DNA of 64,000 bases from Mycolicibacter arupensis (lineage in GTDB: Bacteria; Actinomycetota; Actinomycetes; Mycobacteriales; Mycobacteriaceae). The notes under the pieces are model-generated. The model saw only the letters and a list, made by a program, of their open reading frames with translations. It was not told where the DNA came from and did no database searches. Shown here in pieces: positions 28,836 to 44,011 of the stretch. The translations under genes were made by a program, and so were the position numbers. The DNA is taken from assembly GCF_002086515.1 (NCBI RefSeq), contig NZ_MVHH01000001.1:186001-250000 (forward strand). The letters run 5' to 3'. Within the stretch, counting starts at the first letter, position 1. Each line of letters begins with the position of its first letter.

Positions 28836-29969
28836 TCAGACCACGGCGATCCGGTCCAGCGCCGCAGTCAGTCGCGCCACCGTTCCCTCGATGTCAGCGA
28901 GCTTGTCCAGACCGAACAGCCCCAACCGGAACGTGCTGAACGCCGCCGGCTCGTCGCATTGCAGCGGCACTCCCGCTGCGGTCTGAAGCCCCTGTGCCAC
29001 AAACTTCTTCCCGCTCCGAATATCGGGGTCGGTGGTGTAGCTGACCACCACACCGGGAGCCTCGAACCCCGGCGCTGCCACACTCGGGAAGCCCCGTTCG
29101 GCCAACAGGGCCCGTACCTTGCGCCCCAGGGTGAACTGCTGTTCGCGCACCACCCCGAAACCGAGCTCGCGGGTCTCGGCCATGGCGTCGCGCAGGCTCC
29201 TGATCACCCCGGTCGGCATGGTCGCGTGGTAGGCGTAGCCGCCGTTCTCATAGCTGGCCATGACGTCGCGCCACTTCTTCAGATCCAGCGCGAAGCTGGT
29301 GCTCTGGGTGCCTTCCATGACCTCCACGGCGCGGCGCGACAGGCAGACCATGGCGCAGCCCGGTTCGGAGCTCCAGCCCTTCTGCGGTGCGGTCACCAAC
29401 ACGTCGACGCCGAGGGCCGCCATATCCGTCCAGATCACTCCCGAGGCGATGCAGTCCAGGACGAACAGGCCGCCCACCGCCGTTGTCGCCGCGCCGACGC
29501 GCGCCAGGTAGTCGTCGGGAAGGAGGATGCCGCTGGAGGTCTCGACGTGGGGCACACACACCACCGCCGGCCGGGTCCGGGCGATGACCGCCTCGACCTG
29601 CTCGACGGGCGCAGGAGCCCATGGCGCCTGGTCCCCGTCGCCGGTCGGGCCTGCCTTCAGCACGGTGATGCGGTCGGTGATCCGTCCGGTCTCCAGGATC
29701 TGGCTCCACCGGTAGCTGAAGAACCCGTTCCGCAGCACAAGTACCTCAGCGTCGGTGGCGAACTGGCGCGCGACCGCCTCCATGCCGCACGTCCCGTTGC
29801 CGGGCACCAGCACCGCCGCATCCGCATGGTACACCTCGCGCAGCATGGCCGAGACATCGTTCATCACGGTCTGGAAGCAGGTGGACATGTGATTGAGCGC
29901 CCGGTCGGTGTAGACGACGGAGTACTCCAGTAAGCCGTCGGGGTCGACCTCGGGCCGTAGTCCTGCCAT
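28836..29969 (-). CDS. Class V PLP-dependent aminotransferase
   Basis: A 377-residue fold-type I enzyme of the alanine-glyoxylate/serine-pyruvate aminotransferase group. Motifs are GNGTCGMEAVARQF, ETSSGILLPDD, LDCIASG (PLP-binding Asp) and the Schiff-base lysine in TAPQKGWSSEPG. AGGAGAGG precedes the ATG at 29969. It heads the operon with pta-ackA-kinase-regulator (4-bp gap). The exact amino donor is unknown; production of pyruvate or glyoxylate feeding acetyl-CoA metabolism is a possibility. Confidence 0.85.
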   Translation of the reverse strand: MAGLRPEVDPDGLLEYSVVYTDRALNHMSTCFQTVMNDVSAMLREVYHADAAVLVPGNGTCGMEAVARQFATDAEVLVLRNGFFSYRWSQILETGRITDRITVLKAGPTGDGDQAPWAPAPVEQVEAVIARTRPAVVCVPHVETSSGILLPDDYLARVGAATTAVGGLFVLDCIASGVIWTDMAALGVDVLVTAPQKGWSSEPGCAMVCLSRRAVEVMEGTQSTSFALDLKKWRDVMASYENGGYAYHATMPTGVIRSLRDAMAETRELGFGVVREQQFTLGRKVRALLAERGFPSVAAPGFEAPGVVVSYTTDPDIRSGKKFVAQGLQTAAGVPLQCDEPAAFSTFRLGLFGLDKLADIEGTVARLTAALDRIAVV

Positions 29970-30056
29970 CAAGCCTCTCCTAGGTGAGTCGGGCAGCGCC
30001 GATTGCCAATCTTAGGGCTGCGGGGGTGGGCAGTTCGCCGATGCGCGTGACCGATA

Positions 30057-30263
30057 TCAGCCGATCTGCACATCGGAGACGGTGCGACCGCCCAGCCACA
30101 GCCCCAGCGCCTCGGCGGTGCCGATCAGGTGGGCCAGCACGTCACGCGGCGCCCAGGCCGAGCACAACGTGGTGCCGTGGTCGAACTCGGCTTCGGTGAG
30201 CCCTTCGACGGTGTCGACGAACCCATGCCGCGCCGTGCGGATGGTGTCGAGTCGCGCGGTCAT
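30057..30263 (-). pseudogene. Short DinB/maleylpyruvate-isomerase-like fragment
   Basis: A 68-residue frame resembling only the N-terminal helix pair of mycothiol-dependent DinB-like proteins (TIGR03083 group, normally about 200 residues): GFVDTVEGLTEAEFDHGTTL, then APRDVLAHLIGTAEAL. A TGA ends it at 30057. Directly downstream, another frame reads RIGELPTPAALRLAIG, which could be the remains of the C-terminus, so an internal deletion with frameshift is likely. It could still be a genuine mini-protein, since it starts 10 bp after fadE25. Confidence 0.45.
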
Positions 30264-30273
30264 CGCCTGGGCG

Positions 30274-31443
30274 TCAGCGCAGGAGGTGCCGGCTCATCAC
30301 GACACGCTGGATCTGATTGGTGCCCTCATAGATCTGGGTGATCTTGGCGTCACGCATCATTCGCTCGACCGGGAAGTCGGTGGTGTAGCCGGCCCCGCCG
30401 AACAACTGCACCGCATCGGTGGTGACCTCCATGGCGACATCGGAGGCGAAGCACTTCGACGCCGCGGAGATGAAGCCCAGGCCCGTCTCACCCCGCTCGG
30501 CGCGAGCCGCCGCCGAGTACACCATCAGCCGCGCGGCCTCCAGCTTCATCGCCATGTCGGCCAGCATGAACTGCACACCCTGGAAGGTGCTGATGTTCTT
30601 TCCGAACTGCTTGCGGTCCTTGGTGTATTCGATGGCCGCGTCCAGCGCGCCCTGAGCGATACCCACGGCCTGAGCACCGATCGTGGGACGAGTGTGGTCC
30701 AGCGTGCGCAACGCGGTCTTGAACCCGGTCCCCGGCTCGCCGATGATCCGGTCACCGGGAATCCGGCAATTCTCGAAGTACAGCTCGGTGGTCGGCGAGC
30801 CCTTGATCCCGAGCTTGTGCTCCTTGGGACCGATGGTGAATCCCTCGTCGTCGATGTGGACCATGAACGCCGAGATGCCGTTGGCGTCCAGGTCCGGGTC
30901 GGTCACGGCCATCACGGTGTACCAACTGGACTTGCCGCCGTTGGTGATCCAGCATTTGGAGCCGTTGAGGATCCAGTCGTCGCCGTCGGCCTTGGCGCGG
31001 GTGCGCATCGCCGCGGCGTCGCTGCCGGCCTCGCGCTCGGAAAGCGCGTAGGAGGCCATCACCTCGCCGGCGGCCAGGCCAGGAAGCACCTGGGCTTTGA
31101 GTTCCTCCGAGCCCGCCAGGATCAGCCCCATGGTGCCGAGCTTGTTCACCGCCGGGATCAGCGACGACGAGGCGCAGACGCGGGCCACCTCTTCGATCAC
31201 GATGCAGGCCGCCACCGAGTCGGCACCCTGCCCGCCGTACGCCTCGGGGACGTGTACGGCGTTGAATCCGGAGGCGTTCAGCGCGGCCAAGGCCTCTTCG
31301 GGGAACCGGGCCCGCTCGTCGACGTCCTTGGCGTGGGGAGCGATCTCCTTCTCCGCCAGCGCGCGGATGGCCGCCCGCAACTCGTCGTGCTCCTCGGGGA
31401 GCTTGAACAGGTCAAACGATGGATCTCCGGCCCACCCAGCCAT
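30274..31443 (-). CDS. fadE25: Acyl-CoA dehydrogenase FadE25
   Basis: A 389-residue flavin acyl-CoA dehydrogenase, same length as Rv3274c. Signatures are SYALSEREAGSDAAAM (flavin/substrate), CWITNGG, and the C-terminal QLFGGAGYTTDFPVERMMRD followed by IYEGTNQIQR, whose glutamate is the expected catalytic base. It probably acts in beta-oxidation or branched-chain acyl-CoA oxidation. It lies downstream of purE on the same strand with a 14-bp gap. Confidence 0.95.
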   Translation of the reverse strand: MAGWAGDPSFDLFKLPEEHDELRAAIRALAEKEIAPHAKDVDERARFPEEALAALNASGFNAVHVPEAYGGQGADSVAACIVIEEVARVCASSSLIPAVNKLGTMGLILAGSEELKAQVLPGLAAGEVMASYALSEREAGSDAAAMRTRAKADGDDWILNGSKCWITNGGKSSWYTVMAVTDPDLDANGISAFMVHIDDEGFTIGPKEHKLGIKGSPTTELYFENCRIPGDRIIGEPGTGFKTALRTLDHTRPTIGAQAVGIAQGALDAAIEYTKDRKQFGKNISTFQGVQFMLADMAMKLEAARLMVYSAAARAERGETGLGFISAASKCFASDVAMEVTTDAVQLFGGAGYTTDFPVERMMRDAKITQIYEGTNQIQRVVMSRHLLR

Positions 31444-31457
31444 GACAGCCTCCTAAG

Positions 31458-31973
31458 CTACTCGCCGGTAACTTTACCTTGAAGCATCGCGTCCTTCGCA
31501 AGCACGCTCTGCTCCAGCTGCACCTGAAAATCCGCCATCCGGGCTCGCAACACCTCGTCAGCCGATCCCAGAATACGCACTGCCAGCAAACCGGCATTCC
31601 GGGCGCCGCCAATGGAAACAGTGGCCACAGGAACACCTGCAGGCATCTGCACGATCGACAGCAAAGAATCCATGCCGTCGAGCCGGGCGAGCGGGACCGG
31701 TACCCCGATCACGGGCAGCGGTGTGGCCGAAGCCACCATGCCGGGCAGGTGCGCGGCGCCGCCCGCCCCGGCAATGATCACCTCGATGCCCCTACCGGCG
31801 GCGTCGCGGGCGTAGTCGAACATGCGCTGCGGAGTACGGTGCGCCGAGACCACGCCGACCTCGAACCGAACGTCGAACTCGGCCAGCGCGAGCGCCGCCT
31901 CTTCCATCACCGACCAGTCACTATCACTGCCCATGATCACGCCGACCCGGGGACCGGGCTTGTGCTCACTCAT
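31458..31973 (-). CDS. purE: 5-(carboxyamino)imidazole ribonucleotide mutase
   Basis: PurE moves the carboxyl group of N5-CAIR to give CAIR in purine synthesis. The 171-residue protein carries [31 protein letters not shown] and [17 protein letters not shown], all class I PurE motifs. The start at ATG 31973 ([12 protein letters not shown]) is preferred; ATG 31988 would add five residues. It follows purK, whose stop is about 20 bp upstream. Confidence 0.95.
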   Translation of the reverse strand: MSEHKPGPRVGVIMGSDSDWSVMEEAALALAEFDVRFEVGVVSAHRTPQRMFDYARDAAGRGIEVIIAGAGGAAHLPGMVASATPLPVIGVPVPLARLDGMDSLLSIVQMPAGVPVATVSIGGARNAGLLAVRILGSADEVLRARMADFQVQLEQSVLAKDAMLQGKVTGE

Positions 31974-31995
31974 GCGGATCCCATCCATTTGTCAC

Positions 31996-33222
31996 TTAGT
32001 GCCGTTCCTCCTCGTCGCCGGCACGCCACTGCCCGTGCGACAACCAGTGTGCCGCGCCTTCGGCGCGCTCGCGCAGCTTCACTGAGTCCTTCACGTCCCC
32101 GCCGAGGAAGTTGATGTGGCCGATCTTGCGGCCCGGCCGTTCACCTTTGCCGTAGAGGTGGACCCGGGCGTCGGGATACCGAGCGAACAGGTGGTGCAGC
32201 CGCTCGTCCATCGTCATCGCCGGGGCCTGCGGGGCGCCCAGAACATTGGCCATCACGGTCACCGGTGCCACCGGCGTGGTGGCGCCGAGCGGATAGTCCA
32301 GGACCGCGCGAAGATGCTGTTCGAACTGACTGGTGACTGCGCCGTCCATGGTCCAGTGCCCCGAGTTGTGCGGCCGCATGGCCAACTCGTTGACCAGCAG
32401 CTCTCCCGCGACGGTTTCGAAGAGCTCGACGGCCAGCACTCCGACGACACCCAGTTCGTCCGCCAGGTTCAGGGCCAATCGTTGAGCGGCCAAAGCAGAT
32501 TCGTCGGAAAGATCTGGCGCCGGGGCAATCACCGTCACACAGATTCCGTCCTCCTGGACGGTCTCGACCACCGGCCAGGCCGCGCCCTGACCGAACGGTG
32601 ACCGGGCGACCAGCGCCGATAATTCGCGGCGCATCACGACCCGCTCTTCGGCCAGGACCGCCACCCCGGCACCCTGATACTCGGCTACCACCGCACGGGC
32701 GGCCGAGAGGTCATCGACGAGCGACACCCCGCGACCGTCGTAGCCGCCCCGGACCGCCTTGACCACCATGGGGCCGCCGGTCAACACGGCGAACTCCTCG
32801 AGATCCTCGGGGGTCTCGATCGCGGCGAACCGCGGTACCGGCGCCCCCAGTGCCGCCAGCTTGCGGCGCATCACCAGCTTGTCCTGAGCGTGCAGCAGCG
32901 CCGCCGGCGGCGGCGCCACGGAGACACCCTCGGCGATCAGCTGGTCGAGCAGCTCCCCCGGGACGTGCTCATGGTCGAAGGTGAGCACCGTGGCCCCGGC
33001 GGCGGCCCGGCGCAGGTCATCGAGATCGGTGTGCGATCCGATCACCACGTCCGGGGTGACCTGGGCGGCAGGTTCGTCGGCCGCAGCCGCCAGCACCCGC
33101 AAACGTTGTCCGAGCGCGATCGCCGCCTGATGGGTCATGCGAGCCAGCTGGCCACCTCCCACCATGGCGACCAAGGGAATGCGTCCACCGTCTGGCGGCG
33201 TGGCGGTTGGGGGGTTCGGCAC
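31996..33222 (-). CDS. purK: N5-carboxyaminoimidazole ribonucleotide synthase
   Basis: PurK uses ATP and bicarbonate to carboxylate AIR, giving the PurE substrate. The ATP-grasp protein (about 408 residues from GTG 33222) has VAMVGGGQLARMTHQAAIAL, KAVRGGYDGRG and ELAMRPHNSGHWT. The frame remains open to 33327, but that would run over the divergent gtrA promoter and has no family similarity. It forms an operon with purE. Confidence 0.93.
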   Translation of the reverse strand: MPNPPTATPPDGGRIPLVAMVGGGQLARMTHQAAIALGQRLRVLAAAADEPAAQVTPDVVIGSHTDLDDLRRAAAGATVLTFDHEHVPGELLDQLIAEGVSVAPPPAALLHAQDKLVMRRKLAALGAPVPRFAAIETPEDLEEFAVLTGGPMVVKAVRGGYDGRGVSLVDDLSAARAVVAEYQGAGVAVLAEERVVMRRELSALVARSPFGQGAAWPVVETVQEDGICVTVIAPAPDLSDESALAAQRLALNLADELGVVGVLAVELFETVAGELLVNELAMRPHNSGHWTMDGAVTSQFEQHLRAVLDYPLGATTPVAPVTVMANVLGAPQAPAMTMDERLHHLFARYPDARVHLYGKGERPGRKIGHINFLGGDVKDSVKLRERAEGAAHWLSHGQWRAGDEEERH

Positions 33223-33293
33223 GGGCAATATCGTGTCACGTCGACCCGACGGGGTCGTTATGCAGTCGTTAGGCGCAGATGGGCCCGAGTCCG

Positions 33294-33307
33294 TACACTG
33301 GCAACTT
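33294..33307 (+). promoter_or_regulatory. Leaderless-type promoter of gtrA
   Basis: TACACT (33294-33299) fits the mycobacterial -10 TANNNT. It is followed by 8 nt and the GTG at 33308, the spacing expected when transcription starts at the start codon. Confidence 0.6.
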
Positions 33308-33955
33308 GTGTCTTTTACCGACGCCACGATCGCCCGCCTGCCGCGGGTGATCCGTCCGCTGGCCGAACGCCATCACGAGTTGATCAAGTTCGCCATCGTC
33401 GGCGCAACCACCTTCGTCATCGACTCGGCGCTGTTCTACACCCTCAAGCTGACGATCCTGTCGCCCAAGCCCGTCACCGCCAAGGTGATCTCCGGGATCG
33501 TCGCGGTGATCGCCTCCTACATCCTCAACCGGGAGTGGAGCTTCAAGGACCGCGGAGGCCGGGAGCGCCACCACGAGGCACTGCTGTTCTTCGGGGTCAG
33601 CGGCGTGGGCGTGCTGTTGTCGATGGCGCCGCTGTGGTTCTCCAGCTACGTGCTCGGGCTGCGCGTCCCCATGGTGTCGTTGACCGTTGAGAATCTCTCG
33701 GACTTCGTCTCGGCGTACATCATCGGCAACCTGCTACAGATGGCGTTCCGGTTCTGGGCGTTCCGCCGCTGGGTTTTCCCCGACGAGTTCGCCCGCAGCA
33801 CCGCCAACGCACTGGACGCAACGCTGGAAACCGGTGCACTGGCCGAGGCCATCGAGGACGTCTTGGAAGGTGGCCCGGACACCGGCGTGGTGACGCTGTT
33901 CAGGCGCCCACCGAGCCATCAGCCCCGAGCGGACGGACTGTCGAAGACCTCGTGA
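33308..33955 (+). CDS. GtrA-family membrane protein
   Basis: A 215-residue GtrA-like protein (Rv3277 type) with four membrane helices, e.g. FAIVGATTFVIDSALFYTL and SGIVAVIASYILNREWSF. GtrA proteins help move polyprenyl-linked sugars across the membrane, and wall polysaccharide work is likely here. The start at GTG 33308 is set by the -10 just upstream and by the family N-terminus. Its last 37 bp overlap the convergent PH-domain gene. Confidence 0.85.
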   Translation: MSFTDATIARLPRVIRPLAERHHELIKFAIVGATTFVIDSALFYTLKLTILSPKPVTAKVISGIVAVIASYILNREWSFKDRGGRERHHEALLFFGVSGVGVLLSMAPLWFSSYVLGLRVPMVSLTVENLSDFVSAYIIGNLLQMAFRFWAFRRWVFPDEFARSTANALDATLETGALAEAIEDVLEGGPDTGVVTLFRRPPSHQPRADGLSKTS

Positions 33956-34428
33956 TAGAGCAGGGTGTGGACCTGCTCTACCCGAGGAATGTCGTAGAAC
34001 TCCAGTGGCTCCTGTGACGCCGACTCGATGATCAGCGTCCCCGTGCGCAGGATCCGGTCGATGAAACCGTGGACGAACTCCACACTGTTGATCCGGGACA
34101 GGGCGATGTCGAGTCCGCTGCGGGTCAGCAAACCGTGCCGGAACATCACCCGCCGGTCGGTGACGACGAAGTGCGTCGTGAGCCAGCTCAGGAACGGCCA
34201 GACCGAAAGCCAGCCGACGATCACCAGCCAGATCACCCCGATCACCGCGAACACCACGTTCTTGGCGGTCTGATCCCAGGCCCGCGGGTTGACGAAACCG
34301 GCGGCGAACGCGGCGAAGGCGGTCGCCAGCAGCAGCGCCAGCACCGGCAGAATCAGGCGTTTGACATGCGGATGGCGATGCAGCACCAGCTGCTCGTCCG
34401 CGGCCAGCACGTTCTCCGGGTAACCCAC
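33919..34428 (-). CDS. PH-domain (bPH2) membrane protein, Rv3278c type
   Basis: A 169-residue protein with two N-terminal membrane helices (LILPVLALLLATAFAAFAAG and VVFAVIGVIWLVIVGWLSV). The bacterial PH domain contains THFVVTDRRVMFRHGLLTR, SRINSVEFVHGFIDRILRTG and LEFYDIPRVEQVHTLL. It starts with GTG 9 bp after birA. Such proteins are linked to envelope stress in other bacteria, but no role is established here. Confidence 0.88.
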   Translation of the reverse strand: MGYPENVLAADEQLVLHRHPHVKRLILPVLALLLATAFAAFAAGFVNPRAWDQTAKNVVFAVIGVIWLVIVGWLSVWPFLSWLTTHFVVTDRRVMFRHGLLTRSGLDIALSRINSVEFVHGFIDRILRTGTLIIESASQEPLEFYDIPRVEQVHTLLYHEVFDSPSARG

Positions 34429-34437
34429 TGCAGCCGC

Positions 34438-35238
34438 CTAGCCGTTGCGCCGCAGCCGAGTGACGTCACCGGCCGACACCGTGACGGTGGTGTCGCCGGT
34501 GTTGATGACCAGGCGGCCCGTGTCATCGATGGCCTCGGCCACCCCGATCACCTGGTGGCCTCCGGGGATGTCGGCACGGACCTGAGCCCCCAGCGTGCAG
34601 CTGTGCCGCCGATAGTCCGACACCAGCGCGGCATCGGCGCCACCGGCCGCGCGCCAGGCCGCGATCCGATCCGCCAGGTGTCGCAGAACCGCGCCGGCCC
34701 AGACGGTGCGGTCGATCACCGCGGATCCGAGCATCGCCAAGGAGACGGCAGCTGGGTCAGGGGCCTCCTGCGCGGTCATGGTCACGTTGAGACCGAGCCC
34801 CACCACGATCCGCTGCTGCGGCGCGGCCACCTCGGCCAGGATGCCGGCCAGCTTGCCGTCGCCCGCCATAACGTCATTGGGCCACTTCAGGCCGACCTCG
34901 ATGCCCGATACCTCGGCGATCGCGTCCGCCACGGCGACCCCGGTCGCCAGCGTCAGCCAACCCCAGCCCGCAGTCGGCACGGTGTCCGCGGCGACGCCCA
35001 CCGACAGGGCGAGCTGGCTGCGCTGCGGCGCGCTCCAGTGCCGACCGTGACGCCCACGACCGGCCGTCTGATGCTCAGCCAGCAGCACCGCGCCGTCGAT
35101 GTCCTCGCCCTGTGCCGAGCGGGCCAGCAGGTCGGCATTGGTGGAGCCGGTTTCGGTCACGACATCCACCGCACGCCAGCCTGTGGGACCGATCAGCGCA
35201 GCGCGCAGCGCGGCGGCGTCGAGCGCGGGTCTGTCCAT
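34438..35238 (-). CDS. birA: Biotin-protein ligase BirA
   Basis: BirA attaches biotin to the carboxyl-carrier domain of acyl-CoA carboxylases; its substrate AccA3 is encoded about 6.5 kb away. The 266-residue protein equals Rv3279c in length and has ETGSTNADLLARS, EHQTAGRGRHGRHW (biotinyl-AMP loop) and LKWPNDVMAGDGKLAGIL. No N-terminal DNA-binding domain is present, so it is the monofunctional type. The start is ATG 35238. Confidence 0.95.
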   Translation of the reverse strand: MDRPALDAAALRAALIGPTGWRAVDVVTETGSTNADLLARSAQGEDIDGAVLLAEHQTAGRGRHGRHWSAPQRSQLALSVGVAADTVPTAGWGWLTLATGVAVADAIAEVSGIEVGLKWPNDVMAGDGKLAGILAEVAAPQQRIVVGLGLNVTMTAQEAPDPAAVSLAMLGSAVIDRTVWAGAVLRHLADRIAAWRAAGGADAALVSDYRRHSCTLGAQVRADIPGGHQVIGVAEAIDDTGRLVINTGDTTVTVSAGDVTRLRRNG

Positions 35239-35302
35239 GGCGGTCAGCTTACGACCGGGCGGGGTTCCGCAGCGGCACCACACGTTCTAGGTTGGCATCA
35301 TC

Positions 35303-37630
<2,328 letters not shown>

Positions 37631-37639
37631 CTCGCCTAA

Positions 37640-39425
<1,786 letters not shown>

Positions 39426-39429
<4 letters not shown>

Positions 39430-39686
39430 GCGAAGAGACCGAAGCGACCACGGCGGTCGACGAAACTCCGGTGGCCACCGAGCCACACATCAAGGTGCTG
39501 CGGGGCAACCCCAGCGACGAGGAGATCGCGGCGCTGGTCGCGGTGCTCGGCACCGCGGGCGGCGCGGGAGCCGAAACCGGTTCGCGGGACCGCAACCTGT
39601 GGGGCCACCCGGTGGATAAGCTGCGGATTCCGGTGTTCAGCTGGCAGCTGATCACTCTGCGGGAACGCACGCATATGCGCCGGTGA
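39426..39686 (+). CDS. accE5: Acyl-CoA carboxylase epsilon subunit AccE5
   Basis: The small subunit that stimulates AccA3-AccD5 activity. The 86-residue protein has an acidic N-terminal tail (about 20 residues) and the conserved epsilon helix [20 protein letters not shown]. It ends [19 protein letters not shown]. It is about half the length of the M. tuberculosis subunit, lacking the long N-terminal extension. It starts with GTG 85 bp after accD5 and is followed 7 bp later by maf. Confidence 0.9.
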
Positions 39687-39693
39687 CCCGTCG

Positions 39694-40332
39694 GTGACGC
39701 GACTGGTCCTCGGCTCGGCCTCCTCAGGCCGCCTGGCGGTGCTGCGCGGCGCCGGACTCGACCCGCTGGTGGTGGTCTCCGGCGTCGATGAGGACGCCGT
39801 GATGGCGGGCCTGCCCGCAGGCTCCGGCCCGGATGTTGTGACCGAGGCATTGGCGGTGGCCAAAGCCGAGCAGGTTGCCTCCGTCATCACTGCACCGGTG
39901 AGCGCCGATTGCGTTGTGATCGGCTGTGATTCGATGCTCTACATGGCCGGCAAGCTGTGCGGCAAGCCCCCCACCGTCGACGAGGCCCGCATCCGCTGGC
40001 GCGAGATGGCCGGCAATTCCGGCCAGCTCTACACCGGACACAGCCTGATCCGGTTGCGTGACAACGAGATCACTGATCGCCTCAGCGAATCGGCCGTGAC
40101 CACGGTGCGGTTCGGCCGGCCCGATGACGACGACTTGGAGGCCTATCTGGCCAGCGGGGAGCCGCTGCGGGTGGCCGGTGGATTCACCCTGGACGGGCTG
40201 GGTGGCTGGTTCGTCGACGGCGTCGACGGAGACCCCTCCAGCGTCATCGGCATCAGCCTGCCGATGGTGCGCCGCCTGCTGCGCCGGGCCGGCCTGTCGG
40301 TCGCCGCACTGTGGAAGTCCAATCCCGTCTGA
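39694..40332 (+). CDS. maf: Maf-family nucleotide pyrophosphatase
   Basis: Maf proteins hydrolyse non-canonical or excess nucleoside triphosphates and affect septation. The 212-residue protein has the typical [18 protein letters not shown] entry, the catalytic acidic [18 protein letters not shown] and the C-terminal [21 protein letters not shown]. It starts with GTG 7 bp after accE5 (Rv3282 position). Cotranscription with accD5-accE5 is likely. Confidence 0.9.
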   Translation: MTRLVLGSASSGRLAVLRGAGLDPLVVVSGVDEDAVMAGLPAGSGPDVVTEALAVAKAEQVASVITAPVSADCVVIGCDSMLYMAGKLCGKPPTVDEARIRWREMAGNSGQLYTGHSLIRLRDNEITDRLSESAVTTVRFGRPDDDDLEAYLASGEPLRVAGGFTLDGLGGWFVDGVDGDPSSVIGISLPMVRRLLRRAGLSVAALWKSNPV

Positions 40333-40396
40333 CCCTGCGCGGCTGCGCTTGCCGAACGGATTTCCCGGCACAAGTGGCGCAACGGTTACCGACCGG

Positions 40397-40409
40397 TAGG
40401 CTCGGCTTC
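40397..40409 (+). promoter_or_regulatory. Leaderless-type promoter of sseA
   Basis: TAGGCT at 40397-40402 fits TANNNT and lies 7 nt before the GTG at 40410. This supports a leaderless sseA transcript and the chosen start. Confidence 0.5.
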
Positions 40410-41312
40410 GTGCCAGTGCCTGCCGATCCCACCCCCGCCCTTCAGTCCTACGCCCACCCCGAACGACTCGTGACAGCCGACTGGCTGGCGGGCAATCTGG
40501 GCAGGCCCGGTCTCGTCGTGGTGGAGTCCGACGAGGACGTGTTGCTCTACGACATCGGCCACATTCCCACCGCCATCAAGATCGACTGGGTCACCGACCT
40601 CAACGATTCCCCGGTCCGCGACTACATCACCGGTGAGCAGTTCGCCGACCTGATGAACCGCAAAGGCATCTCCCGCGACGACACCGTCGTCATCTACGGC
40701 GACAAGTCCAACTGGTGGGCCGCCTATGCGCTGTGGGTGTTCACCCTGTTCGGCCACGAAGACGTGCGGCTGCTCGACGGCGGGCGCGACCTGTGGGTGT
40801 CCTCGGGCCGTGAGACCACGCTGGATGTGCCGTCGAAGACCACGACCGGCTACCCCGTCGTCCAGCGCAACGACGCCCCCATCCGGGCCTACAAGGACGA
40901 CGTGCTGGCCAGTATCGGCCAGGTGCCGTTGATCGACGTTCGCTCTCCACAGGAGTACACCGGCGAGCGCACTCACATGCCGGAATACCCGGAGGAGGGT
41001 GTGCTGCGCGGGGGCCACATCCCCACCGCGGTGTCGGTCCCCTGGAGCCGGGCAGCCGACGATGCCGGCCGCTTCCGCAAGCGCGAGGAACTTGAGGCGC
41101 TCTACGGGTTTCTCCAGCCCGGCGACAAGCCGATCGCTTACTGCCGCATCGGGGAACGCTCCAGCCACACCTGGTTCGTGTTGACCCATCTGCTCGGGCT
41201 GGACAACGTTCGCAACTACGACGGTTCGTGGACAGAGTGGGGCAACACGGTTCGCGTGCCGATCGTCGACGGTCCCGACCCCGGACAGCTCGCCGGGGCC
41301 GCGAACAGCTGA
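40410..41312 (+). CDS. sseA: Thiosulfate sulfurtransferase SseA (rhodanese)
   Basis: Two-domain rhodanese of 300 residues. The N-terminal inactive domain includes [16 protein letters not shown] and [15 protein letters not shown]. The C-terminal domain has [20 protein letters not shown] and the active-site loop [12 protein letters not shown] with the sulfur-carrying cysteine. The N-terminus [14 protein letters not shown] aligns with M. tuberculosis SseA. Its stop overlaps the sufE-like start, so sulfur is probably passed between the two products. Confidence 0.94.
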   Translation: MPVPADPTPALQSYAHPERLVTADWLAGNLGRPGLVVVESDEDVLLYDIGHIPTAIKIDWVTDLNDSPVRDYITGEQFADLMNRKGISRDDTVVIYGDKSNWWAAYALWVFTLFGHEDVRLLDGGRDLWVSSGRETTLDVPSKTTTGYPVVQRNDAPIRAYKDDVLASIGQVPLIDVRSPQEYTGERTHMPEYPEEGVLRGGHIPTAVSVPWSRAADDAGRFRKREELEALYGFLQPGDKPIAYCRIGERSSHTWFVLTHLLGLDNVRNYDGSWTEWGNTVRVPIVDGPDPGQLAGAANS

Positions 41313-41728
41313 TGGGCCTCCCGGAGGGATTGGCGCAGGTGGCGTCCGACTTCGCCGAAGTCGAGGGCCAGGACAAGCTGCGACTGTTGATCGAATTCGC
41401 CGACGAACTGCCCGCACTGCCCGACGACCTGGCCGAATCGGCCATGGAGCCGGTACCGGAGTGCCAGTCGCCGTTGTTCCTGCATGTCGACGCTACGGAC
41501 CGAGAACGAGTGCGGCTGTACTTCAGCGCGCCGCCCGAGGCGCCGACGACGCGTGGCTTCGCATCGATCTGGGCCGCCGGCCTTGACGGCCAGCCCGCCG
41601 ATGTCATCTTGGGCGTGCCGGAGGACTTCGCATCCCAGCTGGGCCTGGCCGCGCTGATCAGCCCGCTGCGACTGCGGGGAATGTCGGCCATGTTGACGCG
41701 CATCAAGCGGCATTTACGCGCCGCATAA
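41312..41728 (+). CDS. SufE-like sulfur acceptor protein
   Basis: A 138-residue SufE-fold protein (Rv3284 type) that takes sulfur from a cysteine desulfurase or rhodanese. The sulfur-accepting cysteine is in [13 protein letters not shown] (C51). Other family blocks are [20 protein letters not shown] and [18 protein letters not shown]. Its ATG overlaps the sseA TGA by one base (TGATG). Functional coupling with SseA is inferred from this overlap. Confidence 0.9.
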   Translation: MGLPEGLAQVASDFAEVEGQDKLRLLIEFADELPALPDDLAESAMEPVPECQSPLFLHVDATDRERVRLYFSAPPEAPTTRGFASIWAAGLDGQPADVILGVPEDFASQLGLAALISPLRLRGMSAMLTRIKRHLRAA

Positions 41729-41787
41729 GGGGCACCTGGAACTCGTTCAGCGGTCGCGCCTTACACTGCCTGAAGCTAGATTCTTAA

Positions 41788-43608
<1,821 letters not shown>

Positions 43609-43615
43609 CGGTCCC

Positions 43616-44011
43616 ATAGAACCCGTCGAGATCAACGCCGGCCCGTGGTATCTGCGGATGCCACGGGCCGACGATCGGGTCGATGACCGCCCCAGCCTGG
43701 CCGACCTCGGGGAGACAGATCCGGACTACGTCGCCAAGGCCGAAGCCGGCTGGGCCGAGGACTGGCGATATTTATGGGCAGTCTGCGAGCCGACCACCGG
43801 CGAGCTCTTGGCGGAGGTGGCGCTGAACCCAGGTTCCGGTGAACTCGGTGTGCGGCACCGGCCGGGCCACGCCGAGGCAGGCCGCACCGGAGCTGAGGCG
43901 GTGGGCCGATTCGCGGTCGCAGCGCTAGGACTGACCCCGGCGACGGCCTTCGCGAACGGTCCGGCTACGGCCGACGAAAAGCCATGCGACGCCGCCGATT
44001 GCCAGGGCTAG
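43616..44011 (+). CDS. GNAT-like small protein with no canonical start where expected
   Basis: The frame reads IEPVEINAGPWYLRMPRADD and DRPSLADLGETDPDYVAKAE, blocks shared by a small mycobacterial acetyltransferase-like family. The family N-terminus falls on an ATA codon at 43616, 7 bp after accA3; the first ordinary in-frame start is ATG 43658, which would trim a conserved segment. Possible readings are ATA initiation, a start-codon loss mutation, or use of 43658. Its last 87 bp overlap the convergent UsfY-like gene. Confidence 0.6.
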   Translation: MEPVEINAGPWYLRMPRADDRVDDRPSLADLGETDPDYVAKAEAGWAEDWRYLWAVCEPTTGELLAEVALNPGSGELGVRHRPGHAEAGRTGAEAVGRFAVAALGLTPATAFANGPATADEKPCDAADCQG

